DNA of 64,000 nucleotides from Candidatus Methanoperedens sp. BLZ2 (lineage in GTDB: Archaea; Halobacteriota; Methanosarcinia; Methanosarcinales; Methanoperedenaceae). Both the position numbers and the translations under genes were made by a program. How positions within the stretch are numbered: the stretch's first letter is position 1; every line of letters begins with the position of its first letter. Shown in pieces: positions 8,336 to 17,984 of the stretch. The stretch spans positions 1 to 64,000 of the forward strand of contig NZ_NTMG01000017.1 in assembly GCF_002487355.1 (NCBI RefSeq), written 5' to 3'. The notes below the pieces were generated by a model. It had not been told where the DNA came from. It worked only from the letters and a program-made list of their open reading frames with translations, and did not search any database.

Positions 8336-8692
8336 ATGCGATTATATGTAATATGTTTATTAGTACTCATAATGCTGGCAGGTCTGGCATCAGCCGCGGG
8401 AAATGACAGCGATCTAATGCAGCCTGGCATGGGACGCACCTGGCTCGAACAACAGGGAGCAGATGTACAGGAATTGCTTAACTTTGTCCTTGGCGCCCTT
8501 GTTGTAGTTACCATAGTTGCTTATGTGATATTCACCGGGAAAGCGGGTATCGGGATCATGGCACATTCAACGACCATGGGAGACCCAAGGGAACGGTCTC
8601 ATGCACAGAATGCTTTACTTCAAGTCCTTTATGCGCTGGTGGCAATAGTATTACTCATAAAAATAGGAACACGGTTCTTTGGCTGGTATTAG
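8336..8692 (+). CDS. VirB2/TrbC-like pilin candidate
   Basis: A 118-aa protein with an N-terminal signal peptide (about 1-20, ending LASAA) and two further membrane segments: LLNFVLGALVVVTIVAYVIFTG (about 49-70) and ALLQVLYALVAIVLLIKIGT (about 94-113). They flank a short polar loop with GDPRERSHAQ. Signal peptide plus two hydrophobic helices is the architecture of VirB2/TrbC-type pilins. It heads an operon of membrane proteins ending in a VirB4-type ATPase, which supports the assignment. Sequence similarity alone would not prove it. Confidence 0.6.
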   Translation: MRLYVICLLVLIMLAGLASAAGNDSDLMQPGMGRTWLEQQGADVQELLNFVLGALVVVTIVAYVIFTGKAGIGIMAHSTTMGDPRERSHAQNALLQVLYALVAIVLLIKIGTRFFGWY

Positions 8693-8709
8693 CTTTATTT
8701 CTTTTTTCA

Positions 8710-9606
8710 ATGTCGTTAAATCCTGCTTGTGCAGGGCTTCTGGAAGAATTGAACAGTACCTATATTACTGACATTTCAGGGCTTCCTCCCTACAAAGAAT
8801 CAGACTTACGGCCTGAAATAGAACAGACTATATCCGATCATTTACAGGGTTGGGTTGACATCGTGGGCTTCCAGAATTTAGCGAATATAAGCGGGACTTT
8901 TTATATCTGCGGGGATCCAGCAGCAAATGCAGTCGTGAGAGGAAATGCTAGGATATGGCTCCAGCCGCCTGGAATCAACACCGAATTGACTAGAAGCATA
9001 TCCGTTAAACAGGTCGGAGCAAATATTATTGCCACCCTTCATGCAGTCCTGACGTGGGATACGGTCTCATGTGATTATAAAGGATGCTGGATAAGCGGCA
9101 GTTTCACAGAAACACATGATTGGACAGATACAGAGATCTCTCCGCCACAATTCATATTCCCAGGCCCGCAAAACATGATTATAGAGCAATATCTGGGTTT
9201 CGCCCCGGTGAGTTTGATACACTTTCCAGGTCTCAATGATTCAATAATATTTTTCAATATCACTACGCAAAGAGGCTCTGTTGAACATTTAATGAACATT
9301 GGCAAGGTCGAGCAAACAGGCAAAGGGATCCCTTACATGAACGTAACCCCGTTCTCGGTATGGAGGAAGACGGGAAAAGGAATCTACCATCAGGGTGACG
9401 ACCCGATAATGGATAATGATACTATTATCTCTGTTTTTTTCTGGACGCCTTTCGGAAGAGCGCCGGATTACGATTTCAGCGAATATGCCGTTTATCACCA
9501 GAATAAGCACACAAGCATAAACCCGGCAATTGGTTTCATAATTTATGTAGTTTTGATATTTTTGATAGGAATTTACATAATGTACAGATCGTCGAGGTTT
9601 AGATGA
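8710..9606 (+). CDS. Membrane-anchored protein of the secretion operon
   Basis: A 298-aa protein with a large extracytoplasmic-looking domain containing scattered N-x-S/T sites and a single C-terminal membrane helix (PAIGFIIYVVLIFLIGIYIMY, about 272-292) followed by a short basic tail. No standard T4SS family is recognised. It starts 17 nt after the pilin-like gene and overlaps the next start by 4 nt, so it belongs to the same machine. A surface adhesin or channel component is plausible. Confidence 0.6.
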   Translation: MSLNPACAGLLEELNSTYITDISGLPPYKESDLRPEIEQTISDHLQGWVDIVGFQNLANISGTFYICGDPAANAVVRGNARIWLQPPGINTELTRSISVKQVGANIIATLHAVLTWDTVSCDYKGCWISGSFTETHDWTDTEISPPQFIFPGPQNMIIEQYLGFAPVSLIHFPGLNDSIIFFNITTQRGSVEHLMNIGKVEQTGKGIPYMNVTPFSVWRKTGKGIYHQGDDPIMDNDTIISVFFWTPFGRAPDYDFSEYAVYHQNKHTSINPAIGFIIYVVLIFLIGIYIMYRSSRFR

Positions 9607-10520
9607 AACGAGTGATATTATTCCTGACTCTGTGCCTTATCATGACTCAGCCTGCAGCAGCTTCCTTCGACCTGGAAGACCTTCTTCCTGACCTTATCTC
9701 AAAAGGATTTGACAGGATCCTAGAATCGCAGGCTGATAACATATACGATATAATTGGCGTAAACAGTTCAAACGCACAGCCGGCAGTATCCACCCTGATG
9801 GCACAGAAAAACGATTTCTTATCAAATCCAATGGTACAGAAACAGAAGAACTTCACATCCTTCTGGTATTTCGTGTTTTACATAATATTCCTGCTGGCAG
9901 GAGGGATAGGTGTGATGAAAGAATCTGCAAGTTTTGACACGATGGGAAATGCTTTTGGCAACTGGAGAAATAAATATTTCGAGATAGCCATAATCGCTCC
10001 TCTGGTATGGGCATTCTACCTGTACGGGTTGCAGTGGATATTCTCACTGGAATCAATACTTGCAAAATCAGCCTTCCTGGAGTCGATGAATTTCGTTTCA
10101 TATTCCCCTGATAACTCCATGGCATATCTTCTAAGAGCATTGAGTTTTGTTAGCCTGATGATAATATTTTATTTCAGGTATCTGGTGGTGGGTATCATAT
10201 CAGCATATTTCCTCTTATTTGCTGCTGCAGGATTTTTCCCGTTGGCAAGATCGTTTGCATTGACAATTTTCATGTATGGAGCAGTTATGCTGTTTTCACG
10301 GTTCCTCATGTGCCTGATATTGCTGGGAGGAACCGGATTAATGAGCGGATTGCCATACCCACTGAATGAATCACTGTTGCTTTATTACGTGATCACGCAG
10401 GGCGCACTGCTTGCAGGTTTACTGTGCATCCTGTATCCGGTTTTATCTCTGTTTGGTAATCAAATAAAGTATCTGGTAATAGGCAAATATCTGTTCGGAT
10501 CAGGAAGACGATCTCGTTAG
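9603..10520 (+). CDS. Polytopic membrane protein, VirB6/TrbL-like
   Basis: A 305-aa protein with a cleavable signal peptide (MKRVILFLTLCLIMTQPAAAS) and about six hydrophobic segments between 85 and 295, including FWYFVFYIIFLLAGGIGVM and LLYYVITQGALLAGLLCILYPVL. Topology and operon position match the VirB6/TrbL channel proteins of type IV secretion systems, which are poorly conserved in sequence. The 4-nt overlap with the preceding gene indicates coupled translation. Confidence 0.6.
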   Translation: MKRVILFLTLCLIMTQPAAASFDLEDLLPDLISKGFDRILESQADNIYDIIGVNSSNAQPAVSTLMAQKNDFLSNPMVQKQKNFTSFWYFVFYIIFLLAGGIGVMKESASFDTMGNAFGNWRNKYFEIAIIAPLVWAFYLYGLQWIFSLESILAKSAFLESMNFVSYSPDNSMAYLLRALSFVSLMIIFYFRYLVVGIISAYFLLFAAAGFFPLARSFALTIFMYGAVMLFSRFLMCLILLGGTGLMSGLPYPLNESLLLYYVITQGALLAGLLCILYPVLSLFGNQIKYLVIGKYLFGSGRRSR

Positions 10521-10537
10521 ACAGGAGGTGTATTAAA

Positions 10538-13500
10538 GTGAATGAACCACAATCCCATAAAATAATCGTTCCTTTACCGCCGAGGTATATTGTTGAGAAA
10601 TTGCAGCTTGGACCTCTGGAATTATCCTGGGATCAGGTAAAGGTAATGTTGATCTGTGCTATTCTGACGACAATAGTAATAGGAGTAGGAGAAGGCACAT
10701 CAGGACTTATATTCAACCTCACAACCTTATCAATAATATGGGGACTATATTATAAATTCGCAAGAACCCATGAAGTATTGGTAGAATCAAAGATAATTTT
10801 CGCTCATAAGATCAGGAAATTAAAGGGGCTGGATAGATATTCAAGCATGTCAAGCCCGGATAAACAGGTCTCAGAGCTGTATAGATTCAGCCTGAAGAAC
10901 ATATCGAAAACAGGAGTAATAGACTTCGGGGATAACAGGTTTGGTGTGATCCTGGGATGCGATACTCGCTGGCTAGATGATGAGGAACTGGCTCTAAATA
11001 TTGCCAGGGTAAGCGGATTCCTGAACTCGATACAGCCAAGGACCCTGATAAAGGTGCGTGCAAGCTCCCAGATACCTTATCTGAATCCTGTGGAAAGAAT
11101 GGTAATGGAGCAGGTGAATCAACCAAGATCCCATAATGAAAAGGCTCTGCTGTATTCTCTGCACGATCTTTCTTCCAGGACCCCAAAGACCACGAACTGG
11201 GACGTGAAAATATTCATCTCGGTAATATCGAATCCAGACGAAGTAGAGACCCTGATGATGACCCTGCTGCCCGGTGTGCTGAACAGGCTGCAGGCAGCTC
11301 ATACCGTATCCGCTGTAATAACACAGCGAGATAAGATATACAATATCTTTGCAAATGATAATACAAGATATCAGGTTCAATCTAACAGGACTCCCGCGCT
11401 CTACGGAGAGAAGGCAGTCTGGAAGAATACACTGCGCCAGATAATGCAGGGTTCGATCGTGGATAACAGGGACCATCTTCTGGTAAACAATGCCGAGTAC
11501 ATTTCCTGCATAATCGTGGGCATCCCTGTGGGAGGGGTAAGCGGGTTTCCCCCGACTCTGTCACCTGAAATACTGACTCAAGTTTACAGGCTGTCAGCAA
11601 GCGAAGAACATGTGATCAGGATCGACCAGAGCATATACCCGATAGATTCTCCCAAAGCGCTTGTTGAGATCAAAAGAGCGATGAATACCATTAAAGGGAA
11701 TGAGGAATCGCTCCAGAACAACCAGACAGCGCGCTTTGATATGGGGCTTGACCAGGAAGACCTCAGAGCGCTCTATGCCCAGATCAAGGACGGAAAGGAG
11801 AGCATGTTCGATATAAACTTCATTATCACGGTCTTTTCCCCTTCATACACATCACTGCTGGCAGGGATATCAAAGGTAAGGGCAATACTTAGCGCCAACA
11901 ACATCATGAATCGCGTTCCAAACGGCAGGATTCTGGAGACCATCCAGTGCACTCAATTCTTACCTTACTATGACGAGAAGATCTCGGTCTGGCTTCCCAC
12001 TTCCGGAATCTCAAGGATCACACCTCTCGTGAACGGCCCGAACAATATGGTCTCATCGCACGGGGTTTATTTCGGGAATGATATTCATACTCAACAGGAG
12101 ATAATAATCGACCTGGATAAGCTTGGAGCAAGCCACACGCTGATGATCGGCCCGACAAGGTCAGGCAAAACCACAGCCATGGCAATAACAGGAATAAGAA
12201 CTATCCTGAACGGTGATGATGCTATCTACATAACAAATAAGCCGGATTCAACCACAAATTATCTCGCTGTGGCAGAATATTTCAGCGACGTCAGCCAGAT
12301 CATAAACCTTGGAAGGCAGCCTGACGGCAAGACGTGTTACAACATCAATCCGCTTGAGATAATCTTTAATGAAAACGTCCAGTTCGACCCGATCTCGAAG
12401 TTCTATGAGCACCTGAATACTGTCAAGTTTTTCCTGAACCTGCTGACAGGCGGGGACAGGACTCATAAACAAATAACATACATTGGAGAGACCCTGGTAG
12501 AGCTCTATGCAAAATTTGGAATTTCCCCGGACGATCGAAAAACCTGGAAACAAGAAAAACAGCCGACCTTTCTTGATTTATATGATCTCTGGGAGAGGGA
12601 TAAAAAGAAATACAAATCCGATGCTACCATCGAAGCAGTATATAGCAGAACGTCATCTCTCAGGAATACACTGAGGTGGCTTTCGAATCCCACTAACGTT
12701 GACCTGACAAAGCAATATACGGTCATAGACCTGTCTGCAATTCCCATAGACACACAGGAAGCCATGAATTACCTTCTCACAGCCATTCTTGCCCTGCGAT
12801 TCAACATAAAGTCAAAACGAAAGACAACCATTATGATCGATGAGGCAGGCGTATTCCTGAAGAACGCCAGGCTTCAGGATGAGTTCTCGCGGATGCTGAA
12901 GCAGGCAGGGAGTTTCGGAGTCAGGATAATTATCGGGTCTCAGCAGCTTTCAGATCTTGTGAGTATCGGTCCTGAGCTGAGGGCGAACATCTTTATTTCA
13001 GAGGTATATGGATTGAACATCGGGAAGAGTATTGACGATGTCGTGAGGTTCTTCAAGCTATCGAATAACGATGCACAGTTCTTATTATCCTGCTCCAGGC
13101 CAGGCATGTGCGCAGTATCAGTGGGATACCCATACGCGACTACCTATCATATGCAAAGAGTAGCCTCCGATCTTGAGGCTCAGATCCTGTTCGGAAAACA
13201 GGAGCGCCAGGTTGCTTATACGTTTGTTCATCCTGATCTTGAATCCTTCGCAAAAGAGCAGGGTGTGATCATGTCCGACTGGATAAATGGCGACACAACA
13301 GTACTCAGGGCGGAAAGGTTCGTGGAATGGACTCAGCGCGCGATAGGAAGCGGGAAGGTCTTTGCATATATCGAAAAGGAGAAGCTAAATAACGAACTCA
13401 TCCTGAACCAGAGCAAAGAACACTATCTGAGCGTCATCCAGATAGCGGCATATTTCATTGACAGAAATATCAAAGTCGAGGTTAATCACTATGAAGACGC

Positions 13501-13759
13501 TGATGTGGTTGCCTGGCTGCCGGACGGACCAATGGCATTTGAGTACCAGACCTCTGGATATAACGACCCGAAGAGATTGACCGAGAAGAGGAAAAACTGC
13601 GAAAACAAGTACGGTCGTCTGTTTTTTGTGGGGAATACTCAGAGCGTAAAAGAGGTCGCGCTTTCGATAGAAACTGACGAAATAGTTATTCCGAGGGGAA
13701 CTCGCCTGGAGGAGAAGATAAAAGAACTGCTGGGTGAAAAAACTATACAGAATGAATAG
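10538..13759 (+). CDS. VirB3/PrgI-VirB4-like ATPase with possible C-terminal nuclease-fold domain
   Basis: A 1073-aa secretion ATPase. Residues about 10-70 (IIVPLPPRYIVEKLQLGPLELSW, then two membrane helices) look like a VirB3/PrgI protein fused in front. The VirB4/TraC core has Walker A GPTRSGKTT (about 535-545), Walker B TIMIDEAGVFLK (about 765-775) and a following GSQQLSDL motif. After about residue 950 is an extra domain with D989 (DADVVAW), then E1002-Y-Q1004 (AFEYQTSG) and a conserved-looking RLTEKRKNCENKYGRLFFV. That spacing recalls PD-(D/E)XK folds with Gln in place of Lys. Start is GTG at 10538 behind AGGAGGTG. It powers pilus assembly or DNA transfer. No VirD4 or relaxase gene is seen nearby. 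Confidence 0.8.
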   Translation: MNEPQSHKIIVPLPPRYIVEKLQLGPLELSWDQVKVMLICAILTTIVIGVGEGTSGLIFNLTTLSIIWGLYYKFARTHEVLVESKIIFAHKIRKLKGLDRYSSMSSPDKQVSELYRFSLKNISKTGVIDFGDNRFGVILGCDTRWLDDEELALNIARVSGFLNSIQPRTLIKVRASSQIPYLNPVERMVMEQVNQPRSHNEKALLYSLHDLSSRTPKTTNWDVKIFISVISNPDEVETLMMTLLPGVLNRLQAAHTVSAVITQRDKIYNIFANDNTRYQVQSNRTPALYGEKAVWKNTLRQIMQGSIVDNRDHLLVNNAEYISCIIVGIPVGGVSGFPPTLSPEILTQVYRLSASEEHVIRIDQSIYPIDSPKALVEIKRAMNTIKGNEESLQNNQTARFDMGLDQEDLRALYAQIKDGKESMFDINFIITVFSPSYTSLLAGISKVRAILSANNIMNRVPNGRILETIQCTQFLPYYDEKISVWLPTSGISRITPLVNGPNNMVSSHGVYFGNDIHTQQEIIIDLDKLGASHTLMIGPTRSGKTTAMAITGIRTILNGDDAIYITNKPDSTTNYLAVAEYFSDVSQIINLGRQPDGKTCYNINPLEIIFNENVQFDPISKFYEHLNTVKFFLNLLTGGDRTHKQITYIGETLVELYAKFGISPDDRKTWKQEKQPTFLDLYDLWERDKKKYKSDATIEAVYSRTSSLRNTLRWLSNPTNVDLTKQYTVIDLSAIPIDTQEAMNYLLTAILALRFNIKSKRKTTIMIDEAGVFLKNARLQDEFSRMLKQAGSFGVRIIIGSQQLSDLVSIGPELRANIFISEVYGLNIGKSIDDVVRFFKLSNNDAQFLLSCSRPGMCAVSVGYPYATTYHMQRVASDLEAQILFGKQERQVAYTFVHPDLESFAKEQGVIMSDWINGDTTVLRAERFVEWTQRAIGSGKVFAYIEKEKLNNELILNQSKEHYLSVIQIAAYFIDRNIKVEVNHYEDADVVAWLPDGPMAFEYQTSGYNDPKRLTEKRKNCENKYGRLFFVGNTQSVKEVALSIETDEIVIPRGTRLEEKIKELLGEKTIQNE

Positions 13760-13910
13760 AATCTGGTTGTTTTGGAGTGTTTGTTTTTGGAAGGAGGGGT
13801 TTTAAGGGGAGAATAGCTGAAGCTACTTTATTATTGGGGGTGTTGCCAGGCTGCTACACTATTGTTTTATAGATAAATCGTGGGTGGTAGAGTGTGTGAG
13901 ACCGATGGGG

Positions 13911-14417
13911 TTATAATAAGGATTTGTGAAGGGTCTGTTCGATCGTGAGCGTGGAATCAAATTCTTCTTCTGTATACTTCCATCCATCGTGCCTTCCAGC
14001 CTCACTATTCTTTTGAACAGTAATGTATCTCGGATTCAACTGCTCCAGGAAGTCAAAGTCGGACTCAGCCGGATCAAGTACGGTAAATGAGTTCCCAAAT
14101 ACCATGTTTGCAACAGTAAGCTCCGATATCATGGTATCCATCTCATACTCAGAGACCATGTTATTCGCCTGCTATGAGGTATCCCTGTCAGGGTGGACGA
14201 AAGTTAACCCGGACTCAGACATGCTGTCTGCTATGCAGGTGATTATCCCGAACACATGGGAATCCTGATAGAAAAAGTTCTCAAACTTCTCGAAATCTGC
14301 CGTAACATCGGAAGATTTCAGATTCTTTCCTTTGCCCATCTTGCTTGCTCCTCTATAGGCTTCGGCTACGACGGCCTGGGTTTTCCTGAAAAATCTGATT
14401 AGATTTATGCCGAACAT
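13911..14417 (-). pseudogene. Truncated phage portal-protein-like gene with in-frame amber
   Basis: ATG at 14417 opens MFGINLIRFFRKTQ..., running 81 codons to a TAG at 14172-14174. The same frame then continues QANNMVSEYEMDT...VFGNSFTVLDPAESDFDFLEQLNPRYITVQ... to a TAA at 13911. The order (helical N-terminus, SHVFGIITCIADSMSESGL, then a GNSF.VL segment and a LNPRYITV strand) resembles tailed-virus portal proteins, but only about 170 of an expected 400 or more residues remain. Neighbouring genes end in TAG (8692, 10520, 13759), so recoding is unlikely. Best read as viral debris. Confidence 0.5.
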
Positions 14418-14823
14418 TTTAGTGGATTTAACGGCTTTAACTAATAAAATACACCTTTCAACGGTCAGTATTAAATATATCGTTAAGATAAATGATTTTT
14501 TATGTAAAAGTATTTTGGAACAATACAACATATCCAAAAGAGCGAAAACAATCCATTTCAGACCGCACAGGTAACCATTCTCTTTGCAATCCGTTAGGTA
14601 CGAGTGGAGCGCCTTGATGAGTTCCCAGTTTCTCCTTGGTGGATTATGATCTCTTTTTCTACAATCCTATCTCAGCCAACACTCGATGGTAGGAAAGGGT
14701 TATACGCGTAGGGGGCATTAAAAAAATGGATTCATGGTTCTATCTGTCTTCTAAAAACAGCAAGTTTGCTTGAGGGGGTAATCTTATCAGATGTGTTGTC
14801 CCATATCTGCACTACTTTCACTT
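14418..14823. other. Gene-poor decayed stretch
   Basis: No supported gene. Frames are short and interrupted. The sequence between a portal-like remnant and a small ORF looks like relic mobile DNA. No tRNA, repeat array or clear terminator was recognised. Confidence 0.4.
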
Positions 14824-15057
14824 TCAGGTTACCCAATTGCCGTCTTCCTTCACGTCTGCAACATGAATTGGCGTTGAACTGCCCTTATAAAGAGCGGAGG
14901 GATTAACGCCTGCTGCCTGGCAGACGTCTGGTGGCATTTCGTTAAGCTTCCTTGCCCGTAACATTGAACGGTCTGAGTTTTTAATTTGTTCCGATGCTGC
15001 TGAAACACCAATGTTTTTTAAAGTGGCCCGTATTTCTGCCACATCGTTGTTTGACAT
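14824..15057 (-). CDS. Hypothetical 77-aa protein with strong ribosome-binding site
   Basis: Small protein beginning MSNNDVAEIRATLKNIGVSAA, preceded on its strand by AAAGGAGA about 10 nt before the ATG. The C-terminal half (RARKLNEMPPDVCQAAGVNPSAL...VADVKEDGNWVT) has no recognised family. It lies in decayed DNA near the portal remnant and may itself be a surviving piece of a viral operon. The good Shine-Dalgarno supports expression. Confidence 0.45.
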   Translation of the reverse strand: MSNNDVAEIRATLKNIGVSAASEQIKNSDRSMLRARKLNEMPPDVCQAAGVNPSALYKGSSTPIHVADVKEDGNWVT

Positions 15058-15800
15058 TGTTTTGGATTCTCCTTTTTAACAGATACATAACCAAATCATG
15101 GAAAAGGGCATGAGTAAATATTTCGCAACCTTTGCTTATCTGGTCATTTTCTTCCCTGACTTGCGGCTGCTCGAAGCACCACTTTATTGCTCAGAGTGCC
15201 GCTTATATTTACCATACCCTGAGTCCGCTTTATGGGGTAAATATTAGTGGTTCATTACCATCAAGACGGATGAACTTCAAATTGAAGGAAGAGTGCTACT
15301 CGAAAATATGTTGCTGTGATTTTATTGAAGACAACTGGATTGGGTGCATCCTTATAATATCTTGGACAGGAATCCTATGCAAAAAGAGGATTGGCAGTAT
15401 CATATATATATCAACCATACGGCTATATGAGAATACTGAGAACATCGCAGTCAGGCGGAATCTCGGAATAGACTATTTCTCTGAACAACAGACACATTAT
15501 GGATCTTTTTCTTTATAAGATCTCAGAGGCAGATGTCGAGTAAATAAATACTTCCACTGGAAAGCAGTGCAAGTTCGATATCAGTTCAGTCCATGGGTTT
15601 GCTGCTCTATCGTAATGCACTTTTGCCCTATGCTTTTGTGCATGAGTTCTTTGATAACAATGTGGGCTGCAATATTATGACAAAGATGCTGAGGTTTGCG
15701 AGCTTGGCCTGAGCTAATCTTCTCTTGAACATAGGGATTATATCTATATCGATATCAAATATGCAGCTTTGAAATTTCATATTTGTAAAGTGCAGGGATG
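15058..15800. other. Long gap without a convincing gene
   Basis: A 128-codon open frame exists on the + strand (15132-15518). It has no ribosome-binding site, unusual cysteine- and isoleucine-rich composition and no family pattern, so I do not call it. I see no RNA gene, repeat array or mobile-element end. This is probably the scar between the mobile element and the host operons. Confidence 0.4.
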
Positions 15801-16562
15801 TCATTTATCGTTATTTTCGATGAAAAGAGCATCATGAACCGCCTTTCTGATAATATATCCTGCTTTATGCAGTATAGTATCTTTAAGTTCAGCGTCTCTT
15901 TCCATACTAGCGGTGCAGGGATATGCATGGTGCGCATTTGATATAATCTCATCCAATTTATCATCTGAATGAGTGTTTTTGAGTTTCTGTGCTACATAAT
16001 AAGCGCATCCGCATGGCTGGCTGCATAAAACCTGTACTGTTACAATATTGTTATTTTTAACCCCAATTTTTAATCTGGGGAAGCCTATCTTGAAATGCTC
16101 TATAAAATGGTCTATTAATGGATTGTCTCCCTTTTTGAGAGAGCAAAATGGTTTAGGAGCAGTAAAAACTATTCCAAGCTTTTCGCTTTTCTCTTTGATT
16201 TGATTTTTCAAACCCGCAGATAGCCAGTTTGGCTCTTCAACGGGAGCTATAATCAAACGAGTGCCTGAATCCTTTGCAAGGTTTGGAAGTTCGCTGATAA
16301 TATCGGGATGCAGATTTATAGCTAACAATACATCGTTTTCTGGCAGGGTGGGGGGCATATATTTCGCTGGCTCTTCTATATAAACCGGCAGATTTGAAGG
16401 TTGAGTGTATATTCCAATAATATTATCAGTATAATTAAGTGCTTTATCGTCCCTGCAAAAGATACATAATTTGTCACAGGAAATGCAGAAATTCTTGTAG
16501 TTTATCAGATTCCCTATAACACGTTCTCCGAATTTGCCATTATATGCAACACATATTCGCAT
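15801..16562 (-). CDS. DUF166 family protein
   Basis: A 253-aa archaeal protein of the DUF166 family. It has MRICVAYNGKFGERVIGNLIN at the N-terminus, FCISCDKLCIFCRD (CxxC pairs, about 27-36), LAINLHPDIISELPNLAKDSGTRLIIAPVEEP in the middle, and a C-terminal QVLCSQPCGCAYYVAQKLKN...HHAYPCTASMERDAEL. Many Cys and His residues suggest a metal or Fe-S cofactor. The molecular role is unknown to me; some databases label relatives thymidylate-synthase-like without proof. It is downstream of nrfA on the same strand, about 110 bp away. Confidence 0.7.
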   Translation of the reverse strand: MRICVAYNGKFGERVIGNLINYKNFCISCDKLCIFCRDDKALNYTDNIIGIYTQPSNLPVYIEEPAKYMPPTLPENDVLLAINLHPDIISELPNLAKDSGTRLIIAPVEEPNWLSAGLKNQIKEKSEKLGIVFTAPKPFCSLKKGDNPLIDHFIEHFKIGFPRLKIGVKNNNIVTVQVLCSQPCGCAYYVAQKLKNTHSDDKLDEIISNAHHAYPCTASMERDAELKDTILHKAGYIIRKAVHDALFIENNDK

Positions 16563-16670
16563 TTGGAATTCCCTTCAAGTTTTTATTGCCTTTTTTATAT
16601 GCACAGTTATATCACTTGCGCTTATGAGACATAATTATTAGATGAAAGAAAACATTCAGTATACCTCAAT

Positions 16671-17984
16671 TTAAATATAATTAACGACTGCTGTTCCGGA
16701 TAATGCCGGGTTGCCAGCAGCCTGTACTGCTTTCAGTTGGGCCTGACGGGCAAGATCGGTTGAAGCAGCCAAAATGCGCAGGGCTTCTTCAGGGTTGTGG
16801 AAGCCCATGCTGTTTTCAGCGTTGATAAAATCCCAACGGAGCTGTGCTTCGCGGTGCAGTCGTCGGGCCTCTTCCAGAGCTGTAGTATTCATGTTGGGTT
16901 GCGCCGATGCGGCCTTAATCGCCGTAATTGCCTCAATGAGTGCATCTTCAGTAGTGTTCATGGTTTCCCGCACCTGACTCTGGATCACAGCAACCCGCGC
17001 ACTCACATAGTCCACATCCCGATGGCAGGCACCGCACGCTACATTAGCATTCAACAATGGGCTTTTAACGTCATGAGTGGAGAACTTAGCAGCACCTTCA
17101 CGGATGTAAGGCATGTGGCAATCAGCGCAAGCCACCCCTGCCGTGTAATGCGTACTATTTGCAGTGTACATTTCATAGTCGGGATGCTGCATCTTGATCA
17201 TTGGCGCATCAGTGATATTATGCAGCCAGTCCTTGAATCCTATGTCATCATAATATGTGGCTATATTTTCAATCTTCATGCCATTCTTCCAGGGAAAGGT
17301 TAGGTATTTGCCTTCTCCTGCGAAGTAATATTCCACATGGCAGTTTGCGCATACAACAGTGCGCATCTCCTGGCGCGTAAAAGTTTGCCATTCTTTGCCC
17401 TGAGCTTTCAGAGCTTCATCCAGGGCAGGATTGGTAACAATCAGGCGCATCGTATTAGCCTCATGACAGCTGGCACAGCCAATCGGGTTGTTTATATGCT
17501 TACTAAGTTCTCTAAAGGAACTATTGTCAAACTTTGCCATTCCCATCTCTCCCCATAGGCGGGGATTATCGGCACTCTTGCATGAGAAGCATGTGCCAGG
17601 TGTTTTATCGTTGACACGTTTGGTGCTATGCACATCGCTCAGGCTATTAAGATGCCCGCGTTCTTCATTGTAATCCTTGCTAAAACTGTAGCCTGCAAAT
17701 AAAGTGACAAGACGCGGATCTGCCTCCAATTTTGAATAGGGCATGGACCCGCCATACGTGGTGCGGGCTTGATTGGTTTTAGTGAGCAAGAAAGTTGAGT
17801 ATTCATTGGGGAAGTTCAGTCCCCATTGAGCAGAATCAGGCTCCATAACATTTACTTCTACCAGAGGATTAACTCCGCGAGTTGACCCTGGCTGATTCTT
17901 GATAAAGATCAATGACATGACTAATGCCGCTGCTATAGCCATTGTGATAGTTATCAAAATAAAGATAAAAATTGAGCGTCTCAT
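16671..17984 (-). CDS. nrfA: Cytochrome c nitrite reductase catalytic subunit NrfA
   Basis: Pentahaem ammonia-forming nitrite reductase (nitrite + 6 electrons to ammonium), 437 aa, on the outer face of the membrane. The catalytic haem motif is CFSCK (Lys ligand). Four CxxCH motifs follow: CASCH, CANCH, CADCH and CGACH. The active-site surroundings NCHVEYYF and KMQHPDYE are conserved. Residues 1-25 (MRRSIFIFILITITMAIAAALVM) form a signal anchor. Start ATG at 17984-17982 is chosen because AGGAGGGG lies just upstream and it overlaps the nrfH stop; an upstream ATG would run 46 codons into nrfH. Transcribed after nrfH. Identification is firm. Confidence 0.95.
   Translation of the reverse strand: MRRSIFIFILITITMAIAAALVMSLIFIKNQPGSTRGVNPLVEVNVMEPDSAQWGLNFPNEYSTFLLTKTNQARTTYGGSMPYSKLEADPRLVTLFAGYSFSKDYNEERGHLNSLSDVHSTKRVNDKTPGTCFSCKSADNPRLWGEMGMAKFDNSSFRELSKHINNPIGCASCHEANTMRLIVTNPALDEALKAQGKEWQTFTRQEMRTVVCANCHVEYYFAGEGKYLTFPWKNGMKIENIATYYDDIGFKDWLHNITDAPMIKMQHPDYEMYTANSTHYTAGVACADCHMPYIREGAAKFSTHDVKSPLLNANVACGACHRDVDYVSARVAVIQSQVRETMNTTEDALIEAITAIKAASAQPNMNTTALEEARRLHREAQLRWDFINAENSMGFHNPEEALRILAASTDLARQAQLKAVQAAGNPALSGTAVVNYI

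Noticed and set aside
14172-14174. Amber codon as pyrrolysine or recoded sense codon
   Set aside because: Several intact genes in the window end in TAG and the surrounding gene is truncated, so a simple nonsense mutation is more likely.
15132-15518. 128-codon open frame on the + strand
   Set aside because: No ribosome-binding site, odd composition rich in Cys, Ile and Ser, no family pattern, and it lies in decayed DNA.
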